Shown here piece by piece: positions 35,740 to 43,185 of a stretch of DNA of 64,000 bases. The notes beneath the pieces were generated by a model that had not been told where the DNA came from, did not search any database, and was given only the letters and a program-made list of their open reading frames with translations. How positions within the stretch are numbered: position 1 is the stretch's first letter; the number at the start of each line of letters is the position of its first letter. The DNA comes from Devosia riboflavina (GTDB taxonomy: Bacteria > Pseudomonadota > Alphaproteobacteria > Rhizobiales > Devosiaceae), in contig NZ_JQGC01000005.1 of the NCBI RefSeq assembly GCF_000743575.1, positions 57,889 through 121,888 of the forward strand. The letters are read 5' to 3'. Made by a program: the position numbers and the translations under genes.

Positions 35740-35765
35740 GGAACCGACAGTCTGGGTTAGGCGTC
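35740..35765 (+). promoter_or_regulatory. Candidate EcfG-type (general stress) promoter of doxX
   Basis: GGAACC at 35740-35745 and CGTC at 35762-35765 are 16 bp apart, near the alphaproteobacterial EcfG consensus (GGAAC, 16-18 bp, CGTT) with one mismatch in the -10. It would give a leader of about 35 nt to the doxX gene. Confidence 0.35.
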
Positions 35766-35807
35766 TCCCCCTGGCGCCAGGACCGGCGCCGCACGGGAGT
35801 TACAAAA

Positions 35808-36185
35808 ATGTTCGATCGTCTCTCCGCCTATGCGCCGCAGGCCCTCGCCGTGCTGCGCATCATGACAGCCCTGCTGTTCCTCGCCCATGGCACGCAGAAG
35901 CTGCTGGGCTTCCCCGCTGCCGAGTTCGCCCCGCCCGCCTTTTCGATTTTCTGGATTTCCGGCCTGATCGAGATCGTCACGGGCGTTTTGATCGCCATCG
36001 GTTTCTTCACCCGTCCGGCCGCTTTCCTGGCCTCGGGCACCATGGCTGTCGCCTATTGGATGGCGCATGCCCCGGTCAATTTCTTCCCGGCCAACAATGG
36101 CGGCGACGCAGCAATCCTGTTCTGCTTCGTCTTCCTCTACCTGATCTTCGCCGGCCCGGGCGCCTGGAGCGTCAACAAGAGCTGA
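35808..36185 (+). CDS. DoxX-family membrane protein
   Basis: A 125-residue four-helix membrane protein of the DoxX family (ALAVLRIMTALLFLAHGTQKLLGF; IEIVTGVLIAIGFFTRPAAFLASGTMAVAYWMAHAP). Relatives are linked to quinone or thiosulfate metabolism and redox stress, but most have no assigned role. The ATG at 35808 has GGGAG 7 nt upstream. The gene is single, with a strong terminator after it and a possible stress promoter before it. Confidence 0.88.
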   Translation: MFDRLSAYAPQALAVLRIMTALLFLAHGTQKLLGFPAAEFAPPAFSIFWISGLIEIVTGVLIAIGFFTRPAAFLASGTMAVAYWMAHAPVNFFPANNGGDAAILFCFVFLYLIFAGPGAWSVNKS

Positions 36186-36202
36186 TCGCTCGCTGAGCAA
36201 TG

Positions 36203-36239
36203 AAAAAGGCCGCCCGGAGCAATCCGCGGCGGCCTTTTT
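36203..36239. terminator. Bidirectional terminator between doxX and the DUF4282 gene
   Basis: A 12-bp perfect stem (AAAAAGGCCGCC 36203-36214, complement 36228-36239) gives U-tracts in both directions between two convergent genes. Confidence 0.9.
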
Positions 36240-36242
36240 GTG

Positions 36243-36773
36243 TCAGGTGATGGGGCTCGTGGGCGGCGTCCGCTTGGCGGTCCGCTTCGGCTTGAACGGC
36301 TCGCCCGCCGTAGTGGAGGGCTCCCGGCGGATGTCGCCGTCCGGCGTCACATGCGGCGGCGGCTCGGTCGCCGGGGTGTAATACTCGTCGGCCTCCGCAT
36401 AGTCGGTGGCTTCGCCATGTTCGGCGAGATCGCGAATGGCGTCGCGCACTTCGTCGAGCAGCGAAGCTGAATAGCGCGAGCGATTGACGGTTTCGCCCGT
36501 CGCCTCATGCGCCTTGAACCAAACCAGCAGCGCTTCGCAGCCGATACGCAGGGCGACGAGGGCCGCGAGGCCAAACACTGCAATTTCCAGCAGGCCCCAG
36601 AGGCCATCGCCAAAACTGCTGCCGAAGCGGAAAAAGAAGTGGCTGACTGCCCAGAGCAGAATAGAGGCCAAGCCCAGCGCATAAAGGATCGGCACGAGGC
36701 GCGGCGACAGGATGGCATCGAGCCGGAACAGCGTCTGGCGGGTGAGAAGGCGTTTCAGGTCGTCCGTAGTCAT
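36243..36773 (-). CDS. DUF4282-type membrane protein
   Basis: A 176-residue protein with two predicted membrane helices (about residues 28-50 and 58-80: LVPILYALGLASILLWAVSHFF; GLLEIAVFGLAALVALRIGCEALLVWFK), matching the two-helix DUF4282 family. A hydrophilic, Pro/Thr-rich C-terminal half (about residues 100-176) is probably cytoplasmic and disordered. Function unknown. It lies downstream of lipB on the same strand. Confidence 0.75.
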   Translation of the reverse strand: MTTDDLKRLLTRQTLFRLDAILSPRLVPILYALGLASILLWAVSHFFFRFGSSFGDGLWGLLEIAVFGLAALVALRIGCEALLVWFKAHEATGETVNRSRYSASLLDEVRDAIRDLAEHGEATDYAEADEYYTPATEPPPHVTPDGDIRREPSTTAGEPFKPKRTAKRTPPTSPIT

Positions 36774-36811
36774 GCCGGGCTCCTCGATTCGGATTGGCTC
36801 AAAGTAGGGCC

Positions 36812-37549
36812 TTACGCCACGCTGGCAAGTGCGGCGGGCGCCTGGGCCGTCGGCCCAAATATGGTCTCGAACGTGCTCCGCATCACGGAATCAATTTCCG
36901 CCATCGAAACGAGCTGCCCGAGATCCTCAAAGCTGGTCACCCCCTGATCGGTAATGCCGCAGGGCACAATCCCATCATAGTGCGCGAGATCGGGATCCAC
37001 GTTGAGCGAAATGCCGTGGAAGGTCACCCATTTGCGCACGCGCACACCGATGGCTGCGATCTTGTCCTCGCGCCCAAAACCCTTGTCCGGCCGCTGCACC
37101 CAGACGCCTACGCGCCCTTCGCGCCGCTCTCCCTTGATATTGTGCGCCTCAAGGGTATCGATCACCCATCGCTCCAGCCCTTTGACGAGGCAGCGGATAT
37201 CGCGGCCGCGCTGCGTCAGGTCGAGCATGACATAGGCAACCCGCTGTCCGGGGCCATGATAGGTATATTGCCCGCCGCGCCCCGCGGGATAAACGGGGAA
37301 TCGCGGGTCGATCAGGTCTTCTGGCTGTGCCGATGTGCCGCCCGTATAGAGCGGCGGATGCTCGAGCAGCCACACCGCCTCGGGCGCTTCACCGGCCGCC
37401 ACGAGGGCTGCGCGATTCTCCATCGCGGCGAGGGTGCTCAGATAGTCCATGGGACCCTCGAACTGCACCCAGTCGACCGCCTGCCCATCCGTCCGATGCA
37501 ATTTCGAACGAATTTGGCACGCCTCGTCGTCAGTTGTTAAGACTTCCAT
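36812..37549 (-). CDS. lipB: Octanoyl-[acyl-carrier protein]:protein N-octanoyltransferase
   Basis: First step of lipoate synthesis: moves octanoate from ACP to the E2/H-protein lipoyl lysine. The 245-residue product has [42 protein letters not shown] with the active-site lysine (K163), and the catalytic cysteine in [11 protein letters not shown] (C197). The ATG at 37549 is chosen over a TTG two codons upstream. It diverges from the FliN-like gene with a 64-bp gap. Confidence 0.96.
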   Translation of the reverse strand: MEVLTTDDEACQIRSKLHRTDGQAVDWVQFEGPMDYLSTLAAMENRAALVAAGEAPEAVWLLEHPPLYTGGTSAQPEDLIDPRFPVYPAGRGGQYTYHGPGQRVAYVMLDLTQRGRDIRCLVKGLERWVIDTLEAHNIKGERREGRVGVWVQRPDKGFGREDKIAAIGVRVRKWVTFHGISLNVDPDLAHYDGIVPCGITDQGVTSFEDLGQLVSMAEIDSVMRSTFETIFGPTAQAPAALASVA

Positions 37550-37613
37550 AACCAAGCCTGAGCAATCCTTAATTCACGAAGCCCCCGGCATTCCGCGAGC
37601 GAGATTCTTATTT

Positions 37614-37847
37614 ATGAACACCCTCGACAATATTGAAGTCGATATCACCGTCGAACTCGGCGCCACCATGATGCCGATCCATCACCTGTTGCGCATGGGC
37701 CGCGGCGCCGTGATCGAATTGGAGCAGACGGAAAACGATCCGCTCTCCATCTATGCCAACCATACGCTTATCGCCCGCGGCGAGGTAAATGTGGAAGATG
37801 GCCAGCTTCGCGTGCTCGTCACGGAAAAGGTCTACAAGCACGGCTGA
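37614..37847 (+). CDS. Solitary FliN/SpoA-domain protein
   Basis: A 77-residue protein that is essentially one SpoA (FliM/FliN C-terminal) domain: NIEVDITVELGATMMPIHHLLRMGRGAVIEL, then YANHTLIARGEVNVEDGQLRVLVTE. FliN proteins form the flagellar motor switch ring. Here the gene stands alone between lipB and a tRNA gene, far from any flagellar gene in view. The start has only a weak GAG upstream. It may be a true FliN relocated, or a domain paralogue with another role. Confidence 0.85.
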   Translation: MNTLDNIEVDITVELGATMMPIHHLLRMGRGAVIELEQTENDPLSIYANHTLIARGEVNVEDGQLRVLVTEKVYKHG

Positions 37848-37971
37848 ATTTTTGCGTCTCTCCACAGGCTTGAAAGAAATCTCGATTTAGGTGCTTGAGG
37901 TTCGCCAAGTCCTTTGCTACATCCCCACTCGCTTCGGGCGCTTCGGCACTTGAAGCTTCTACCACAGATGT

Positions 37972-38056
37972 GCGGTCGTGGCGGAATTGGTAGACGCGCA
38001 GCGTTGAGGTCGCTGTGCCGCGAGGCGTGGAAGTTCGAGTCTTCTCGACCGCACCA
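37972..38056 (+). tRNA. tRNA-Leu (anticodon GAG)
   Basis: Acceptor stem GCGGTCG pairs with CGACCGC, followed by encoded ACCA. The D arm has GGCGGAATTGGTAGAC; the anticodon stem CAGCG/CGCTG closes the loop TTGAGGT with anticodon GAG (reads CUC and CUU). A long variable arm (TGTGCCGCGAGGCGT region) marks it as class II, and the T arm carries GTTCGAGTC. It is 85 nt with CCA. Confidence 0.95.
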
Positions 38057-38103
38057 TTCTTCCCCAGGGGAAGAAACAAAAAGCTGCCTGCGGGCGGCTT
38101 TTT
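38057..38103 (+). terminator. Two hairpins ending the tRNA-Leu transcript
   Basis: A perfect inverted repeat TTCTTCCCC-A-GGGGAAGAA (38057-38075) starts right after CCA, followed by a terminator stem AAGCTGCC 38081-38088 with GGCGGCTT 38092-38099 (one G-U) and a run of T. Confidence 0.8.
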
Positions 38104-38115
38104 TGTTTTTGGGCC

Positions 38116-38652
38116 TCAAATCACGGCCTCGTCCTTGATATCGATATTGGGCACCTTGAAACCCATGGCGATCCAGGCCGTGAGGAGCTTTCCGTAAAAT
38201 CCCATGGTCTGCCAGGTGCCGGCCGGAACCGTGTCGTCCAGCACGACATCTGCGCCGCGGTCGCCGGTCACAGTCCGGATTTCTGGCTCCGGCGCCTGTC
38301 CTTCCGGCCAAAGGCTCGAATAAAGGCTGAGCCAGTGCCCGCCCTTGAATTCGAGAAAGACCGGGCTGTTGCAGCAGGTCGCCACCACGCGGCGCGTCGG
38401 CGCACTGTCGCTCAGGCGATAGCCCCGCAGCAATTCCTTGCCCTTGGTGATCTCCGCGCGGTCCTTGCGATAGAGCACGAATCGCGTGCCGCCATTCTCT
38501 TCCAGCATCGGTCTTGCCAGCGGCAGCTTCTCCATGCGCCCGCCGGCCTCGCGGCAGCTATTGCAGTGGCATTCGGTGGTGATGAAAGGCTCCCCGGTAA
38601 CGACCATTTCGAACCGCCCGCAGGAGCAGTTGAGGCGCGTGGATTGCGTCAT
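38116..38652 (-). CDS. Zinc-motif protein related to GFA family
   Basis: A 178-residue protein with paired cysteines typical of GFA/Mss4-like folds: CSCG (about residues 9-12), CHCNSC (28-33) and CC near 93-94 (RRVVATCCNSPVF). GFA relatives bind zinc and include glutathione-dependent formaldehyde-activating enzymes, but most have no known role. The stop is followed closely by the tRNA-side terminator. It lies 3 bp from the MmcQ/YjbR gene upstream on the same strand. Confidence 0.75.
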   Translation of the reverse strand: MTQSTRLNCSCGRFEMVVTGEPFITTECHCNSCREAGGRMEKLPLARPMLEENGGTRFVLYRKDRAEITKGKELLRGYRLSDSAPTRRVVATCCNSPVFLEFKGGHWLSLYSSLWPEGQAPEPEIRTVTGDRGADVVLDDTVPAGTWQTMGFYGKLLTAWIAMGFKVPNIDIKDEAVI

Positions 38653-38655
38653 ACC

Positions 38656-39021
38656 CTAGTCATCCTTTGTCGCGGCCGGCTTGCGGCCCTCTGGTGCCTT
38701 GAATTGCCAGGCGTCCTGCAGCCGAAGGCTGAGTTCTTCATCGTCGATTGCGGCAAGCCGGACCAGCACCGCGTCATAGCCGACATAGTGGTCGGTCTCG
38801 AAATAGATGGCCGGGGAAATTTCCATCAGCAGCACCTTCTGTTCGAGCGGACATTGCAGCACGATCGTCTCCTCGTCGAGGAGCCTGACAAAGGTGCGAT
38901 CTTTCACCTTGAGGGCAGGGGTGCCGTAGCTCGTCGAAAGCACCACATCCGTCAGCCCGCGCGCATTGGCCAGGGCCGTGATTCGGTCGAAGGCGAGGTC
39001 GAAACTGCTCTGGCTCGACAT
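38656..39021 (-). CDS. MmcQ/YjbR-family protein
   Basis: A 121-residue protein of the YjbR/MmcQ type ('DNA-binding' in databases on structural grounds): FDRITALANARGLTDVVLSTSYGTPALKVKDRTFVRL and YVGYDAVLVRLAAIDDEELSLRLQDAWQFKAP. The ATG at 39021 is chosen because GGAG lies 6 nt upstream; another ATG four codons earlier has poor spacing. It is probably co-transcribed with the following zinc-motif gene. Confidence 0.85.
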   Translation of the reverse strand: MSSQSSFDLAFDRITALANARGLTDVVLSTSYGTPALKVKDRTFVRLLDEETIVLQCPLEQKVLLMEISPAIYFETDHYVGYDAVLVRLAAIDDEELSLRLQDAWQFKAPEGRKPAATKDD

Positions 39022-39174
39022 GACCATCTCCATCCTTGCATCACACTAGACACAAACGCTTCAACCGGGACGAAATTGGAAGAAAACTTCGTATTCGCAG
39101 TCTGGCGTCTTTATTGCTGATTGGCTACTGCTTGCCTTGCCCCTGAAACCCCGCGGACACGCAAAGGGCTCCCT

Positions 39175-40590
39175 ATGAGCAGCGATTTCGAGACCGAACT
39201 CGGCCCAGAGACCGAGATGGAGACCAGCGCGTTCCGCGATGCGGAAGACCGCATCAATTCGCTATGGCTCGAACGCTTACGGGCTTTTCTTGCCGCTGGC
39301 CGGGCCGAAGACGTTGCCCTCGTCATGGAGCCGCTCCATGCGGCTGACGTCGGCGACGTGCTCGAACTGCTCGATCACGACGAGCGTCTGGCCCTGGTGC
39401 GGCTCCTGGGCGAAAAATTCGACTATTCCGCGCTGACCGAGGTCGACGAGAGCATCCGCCTCGAACTGATGGAAGCGCTGCCCAATGCGGAAATCGCCCG
39501 CGGCGTGGCCGGCCTCGACAGCGACGACGCGGTGGCGATTCTGGAAGACCTCGAAGAGGAAGACCAGAACGAGATTCTCTCGGCCCTGCCGACCTTCGAG
39601 CGCCTGAGCCTCAAGCGCAGCCTCGATTTCCCCGAAGATTCCGCCGGCCGGCGGATGCAGACCGAATTCATCGCCACTCCGCCCTTCTGGACCGTGGGGC
39701 AGATGATCGACTACCTGCGCGCCGAGCGCGACCTGCCGGATGAATTCTACCAGATCTATGTGGTCGATGCCGGCTACAAGGTCCTCGGTACGCTGCCGCT
39801 CGACCGCGTGCTGCGGGCACAGCGCGCCACCAAGATCGAATCGATCATGAACACCAATCTGGTGCTGGTCGATGCAGCCGAGGACCAGGAAGAGGCCGCC
39901 CGCGCCTTTGAACGCTATGACCTTGTCGAAGTCGGCGTGGTCGATGAAAACGGCCGCCTCGTCGGCGTCCTCACCATCGACGACATGGTCGACGTCATCA
40001 CCGAAGAGGCCGACGAAGACATCAAGCTGCTCGCCGGCGTGGGCGATGAAGACGTGTCCGACACGACCTTTGATACCGTCCGCAGCCGCGCCCCCTGGCT
40101 CGCCGTCAATCTCGTCACCGCCGTCCTCGTCTCGCTGGTCATCGGCCTCTTTGGCGGCACGATCGACAGCATGGTCGAATTGGCCGTGCTCATGCCCATC
40201 GTCGCCTCCATGGGTGGCAATGCCGGCGCCCAGACCATGACCGTCACAGTGCGCGCCATCGCCATGCGCGAACTCGAAGGCGGCCGCCTTCGCCGTCTCA
40301 TCCGCCGTGAAATGGTCGTCGGCTTCTTCAATGGCGTGATTTTCGCCATCCTCATCGGCCTCGTCACCTGGCTGCGCTATAGTAATCCGCAGCTTGGCGT
40401 GGTCATCGGCATGGCCATGATCACGAATCTCGTCGTTGCCGGCACCGCAGGAATATTAATTCCGCTGACCCTCGATCGCTTCAAGGCAGACCCTGCCATT
40501 GCCTCGGCGGTCTTTGTCACGACTGTCACGGATGTCGTTGGATTCTTCGCCTTTTTGGGCATTGCCGGTCTTTGGTTCGGGCTTTTTTGA
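39175..40590 (+). CDS. mgtE: Magnesium transporter MgtE
   Basis: Homodimeric Mg2+ channel gated by cytosolic Mg2+. The 471-residue product has the N domain (about 20-130, helical repeats such as HAADVGDVLELLDHDERLALV), two CBS domains (about 140-265; VGVLTIDDMVDVITEEADEDI), and five membrane segments from about 300 with MGGNAGAQTMTVTVRAI, TNLVVAGTAGILIPLTLDRF and the pore. The ATG at 39175 has AAGGG upstream; a TTG 18 codons earlier is rejected. No Mg riboswitch recognised. Confidence 0.94.
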   Translation: MSSDFETELGPETEMETSAFRDAEDRINSLWLERLRAFLAAGRAEDVALVMEPLHAADVGDVLELLDHDERLALVRLLGEKFDYSALTEVDESIRLELMEALPNAEIARGVAGLDSDDAVAILEDLEEEDQNEILSALPTFERLSLKRSLDFPEDSAGRRMQTEFIATPPFWTVGQMIDYLRAERDLPDEFYQIYVVDAGYKVLGTLPLDRVLRAQRATKIESIMNTNLVLVDAAEDQEEAARAFERYDLVEVGVVDENGRLVGVLTIDDMVDVITEEADEDIKLLAGVGDEDVSDTTFDTVRSRAPWLAVNLVTAVLVSLVIGLFGGTIDSMVELAVLMPIVASMGGNAGAQTMTVTVRAIAMRELEGGRLRRLIRREMVVGFFNGVIFAILIGLVTWLRYSNPQLGVVIGMAMITNLVVAGTAGILIPLTLDRFKADPAIASAVFVTTVTDVVGFFAFLGIAGLWFGLF

Positions 40591-40721
40591 AGCCCGAAAC
40601 CGGTTGTCCACTGTTGCAGATGGGTCACTTGCAAAGGTTACGTGACACAGTTAACGCTTGCTGACCGGCTACTTGGAGCGTCCAGAGCGGCCGGAATGGA
40701 CGGCTGACAAGGAGCGGCAAA

Positions 40722-40823
40722 ATGCGCAGTCAACCGAAGACCCTGGCCTGGCACTCCATTAGCTGGGCCCTCGTAGCCCTTCTTTCGATGGGGCTCGTTA
40801 TCTCGGTGGTTGCTGGCGTCTAG
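40722..40823 (+). CDS. Small 33-residue single-pass membrane peptide
   Basis: ATG at 40722 is preceded by a strong AAGGAG at 6 nt spacing and the frame ends with TAG at 40823. The product MRSQPKTLAWHSISWALVAL plus a hydrophobic tail (LSMGLVISVVAGV) has a positively charged N-terminus and one membrane helix of about 23 residues. A 12-bp terminator follows 31 nt later. It lies alone between mgtE and a GST gene. I do not recognise the family. A regulatory membrane peptide is an inference from size and topology. Confidence 0.6.
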   Translation: MRSQPKTLAWHSISWALVALLSMGLVISVVAGV

Positions 40824-40854
40824 TCAGCTGGCAATAGGCACCGAAAAGATTTAG

Positions 40855-40890
40855 GGAAGGGCGCCCTTGCCACAGGGCGCCCTTCCTTTT
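40855..40890 (+). terminator. Terminator after the 33-residue peptide gene
   Basis: A 12-bp perfect stem (GGAAGGGCGCCC 40855-40866, complement 40875-40886) with an 8-nt loop is followed by TTTT. It ends 17 nt before the GST start codon. Confidence 0.85.
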
Positions 40891-40907
40891 GCAGCAAGGT
40901 CCTTCGC

Positions 40908-41585
40908 ATGAAACTGCTCATTGGAAACCGCAACTATTCGTCCTGGTCGCTCCGCCCCTGGCTGGTCCTGCGCCACTTCGATCTACCCTTCGAGGACGAA
41001 GTCCTGATGCTCTCGGGCGAAGGCTGGACCGAGGCTCTCGCGGCCCGATCGCCAACCGGCAAGGTGCCGGTCCTGATCGACGGGGATTTGGTCATTCCAG
41101 AGACCCTGGCGATCATGGAATACCTGGCCGACAAATATCCCGAAAAGCACATCTGGCCCGCCGACAGACGAGACCGTGCTTTGGCGCGTTCCGCAGCCTC
41201 CGAAATGCATGCCGGCTTCAATGCGCTTCGCAGCAACGCGCCCATGAACCTGCGCGCCTCCCATCCCGGCAAGGTCGATCCAGACCTCGTCCGCCAGGAT
41301 CTGCACCGCATCGAGCAGCTCTGGGGCGAATTCCTGTCGCGCTCCGGCGGTCCATTCCTCTTCGGCGAATTCTCTGCCGCCGACGCCATGTTCGCCCCGG
41401 TCGCAACGCGCCTTCGCACCTATGCCCTACCCATCTCCGACATGGCCAACAGCTATGTCGAAGCCATATACAGCCTGCCGGCCTTCCAGGACTGGCTGAA
41501 ACTGGCGCTCCACGAACCCTGGGTCATCGATCGCGACGAGATCGACGTCATCCAGGGCCGCGTCGCCCCCGGGACTATCGTATGA
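40908..41585 (+). CDS. Glutathione S-transferase family protein
   Basis: A 225-residue GST with the N-terminal thioredoxin-like domain (LLIGNRNYSSWSLRPWLVLRHFDLPFE, with the NYSSWS glutathione-site region and SPTGKVPVLIDGDLVIPETLAIMEYL) and an all-helical C-terminal domain (LFGEFSAADAMFAPVATRL). The SSWSLRPWL start is typical of a subgroup seen in alphaproteobacteria. The substrate is unknown. It overlaps the next gene by ATGA. Confidence 0.92.
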   Translation: MKLLIGNRNYSSWSLRPWLVLRHFDLPFEDEVLMLSGEGWTEALAARSPTGKVPVLIDGDLVIPETLAIMEYLADKYPEKHIWPADRRDRALARSAASEMHAGFNALRSNAPMNLRASHPGKVDPDLVRQDLHRIEQLWGEFLSRSGGPFLFGEFSAADAMFAPVATRLRTYALPISDMANSYVEAIYSLPAFQDWLKLALHEPWVIDRDEIDVIQGRVAPGTIV

Positions 41586-42007
41586 TTCATATGGTCAAAC
41601 TCTGCGTCGGCATTTCCAGCTTCGAGGAGCTGGAAAGCTATCGCAACGAACGCGCCCATTGGTGGGGTGCCGACTATGGCGAGGATGTCCACGTCCATCG
41701 CACCCGCATGATGCCCAAGCGTGCCGCTGAAATGGAAGGCATAGCCTCGATCTATTGGGTCATTGCCGGCTCCATCGTCTGCCGCCAGCCGATTCTGCGC
41801 CTCGCGCCCTATACCGATGCCGAGGGCAAGGACTACTGCGACATCATCATGTCGCCCGAACTCGTCCGTACGATTCCCTATCCCAAACGCCCCTTCCAGG
41901 GCTGGCGCTATCTCGAGCCCAAGGACGCTCCGCCCGATATCGCGGCCAATGACGCGGAAAACTCGGTCGAGATCGCCGCCGAACTGGCCCGCCTCGGCCT
42001 GTTGTGA
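41582..42007 (+). CDS. DUF1489-family protein
   Basis: A 141-residue conserved alphaproteobacterial protein of unknown function (DUF1489): MVKLCVGISSFEELESYRNE, TRMMPKRAAEMEGIASIYWVIAGSIVCRQPIL, and IPYPKRPFQGWRYLEPKDAPPD. The ATG at 41582 overlaps the GST stop. Its linkage to the GST suggests co-expression but not a function. Confidence 0.85.
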   Translation: MIHMVKLCVGISSFEELESYRNERAHWWGADYGEDVHVHRTRMMPKRAAEMEGIASIYWVIAGSIVCRQPILRLAPYTDAEGKDYCDIIMSPELVRTIPYPKRPFQGWRYLEPKDAPPDIAANDAENSVEIAAELARLGLL

Positions 42008-42027
42008 ACCCCCGTAATCGCGTCGCA

Positions 42028-42110
42028 TTAATCGTTTAACGATTGTTAATCTTCGCCCCACTTGTGCATAAGGCGTGGAGAGTCGAGAATCCGACGACTG
42101 ATTTGGGGGC
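42028..42110 (+). promoter_or_regulatory. mipZ promoter region with two GANTC methylation sites
   Basis: GAGTC (42080-42084) and GAATC (42087-42091) are CcrM methylation sites, and TTAA occurs at 42028, 42036 and 42046. A sigma-70-like pair TTGTTA (42043-42048) and CATAAG (42067-42072) is 18 bp apart. In Caulobacter, GcrA and CcrM act at GANTC-bearing promoters that include mipZ; control here is inferred from that. The TTAA spacings (4 and 6) do not match the CtrA site (7). Confidence 0.55.
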
Positions 42111-42113
42111 ATG

Positions 42114-43019
42114 ATGGTTCGGCAGGCGGCGCATGTCATCGTCGTAGGCAATGAAAAGGGCGGGTCGGGCAAATCGACCACGGCCTTCCATCTGGCCATC
42201 TATCTGCTCTACCAGGGCTACAAGGTCGCCTCCATCGACGTCGACAGCCGCCAACAGACACTGACCCACTACGTGCGCAATCGCCGTGACTGGGCCCGGC
42301 AGCGCGGCCTCAGCCTGCCGCACACCACCCACTTCCACCTGCCTCTGGCCCGCGGCGATTCCCTCAAGGAAAACAACCGCGTCGAATTCGACCTCTTCCG
42401 CCAGGCCATTGCCGAGGTTGAGCAGTCGAGCGAATTCATCGTCATCGACACGCCCGGCTTCGACACCAACCTGACGCGCCTCGCCCATTCGCTCGCCGAT
42501 ACGCTGGTAACCCCTGTCAATGACAGCCTCATCGACCTCAACGTCATGGCCCATGTCGATCCCGTCACCGGCGAGCCGCGCGAACTCAGCCACTATGCCC
42601 GCCTCGTGCAGCGCGCCCGCTCCGAGCGCCTCGCCATCGATGGCCGCACCATCGATTGGGTGCTCGTGCGCAACCGCATTTCCATGCTCTCGTCGCGAAA
42701 CATGCGGCAGGTGCAGACCATGCTCGAGCGCATCGCCATGCGCCTCGGCTGCCGCGTCTCCGATGGCATTGCCGAGCGCGTGATCTTCCGCTCACTCTTC
42801 CCCACCGGCATGACGGTATTCGATCCCTTGGACGACGAGCTGCTCGGCGGCGTCCCGTCCATGTCCCACTCCAGCGCCCGCCAGGAATACCGCGCGCTCG
42901 TCGCCGCCCTGAACCTGCCTTTCAGCCGCCGCGCCGAAGCCCGCCGAGAAGTGCTGGAAGCCGGCACGCGCGGAACCGACGCCAATCGTTTCGTGCACAT
43001 GGCGCCGTCTGAAAGCTGA
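42114..43019 (+). CDS. mipZ: Division-plane ATPase MipZ
   Basis: ParA-type ATPase that forms bipolar gradients with ParB and blocks FtsZ polymerisation away from mid-cell in alphaproteobacteria. The roughly 301-residue product has the deviant Walker A GNEKGGSGKST (about 12-22), the segment KVASIDVDSRQQTLTHYVRNR, Walker B-like FIVIDTPGFD, and RNRISMLSSRNMRQV, all typical of the MipZ family. Of two adjacent ATGs, 42114 has better spacing from GGGGG than 42111. No parB is nearby. Confidence 0.93.
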   Translation: MVRQAAHVIVVGNEKGGSGKSTTAFHLAIYLLYQGYKVASIDVDSRQQTLTHYVRNRRDWARQRGLSLPHTTHFHLPLARGDSLKENNRVEFDLFRQAIAEVEQSSEFIVIDTPGFDTNLTRLAHSLADTLVTPVNDSLIDLNVMAHVDPVTGEPRELSHYARLVQRARSERLAIDGRTIDWVLVRNRISMLSSRNMRQVQTMLERIAMRLGCRVSDGIAERVIFRSLFPTGMTVFDPLDDELLGGVPSMSHSSARQEYRALVAALNLPFSRRAEARREVLEAGTRGTDANRFVHMAPSES

Positions 43020-43064
43020 TTTTCAGTTCGAGCAGGCGCGGGGCAGGGGCACCGCACCCTCCAC

Positions 43065-43150
43065 CATCGTCACCACCGGGCTTGTCCCGGTGGTCCATCT
43101 CCCCATACGCGCATACCAAATGGATGGCCGGACGAGCCCGGCCATGACGA
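43065..43150. repeat. Palindromic repeat pair after mipZ
   Basis: A CGTCACCACCGGGCTTGTCC palindrome (43068-43098) and an inverted copy TGGCCGGACGAGCCCGGCCA with CATGACG (43123-43147) face each other, as in BIME-type REP doublets. The pair lies between the convergent mipZ and hxlR genes. Confidence 0.65.
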
Positions 43151-43185
43151 AGACTTGGTTATGCAAGTGGGTGAGGTTCCGTTAC

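Noticed and set aside
35606..35794. 62-codon minus-strand frame between rimO and doxX
   Set aside because: No ribosome binding site and no family likeness; it covers the doxX promoter region.
42028..42049. CtrA binding site upstream of mipZ
   Set aside because: The TTAA boxes are separated by 4 and 6 bp, not the 7 bp of the CtrA consensus.
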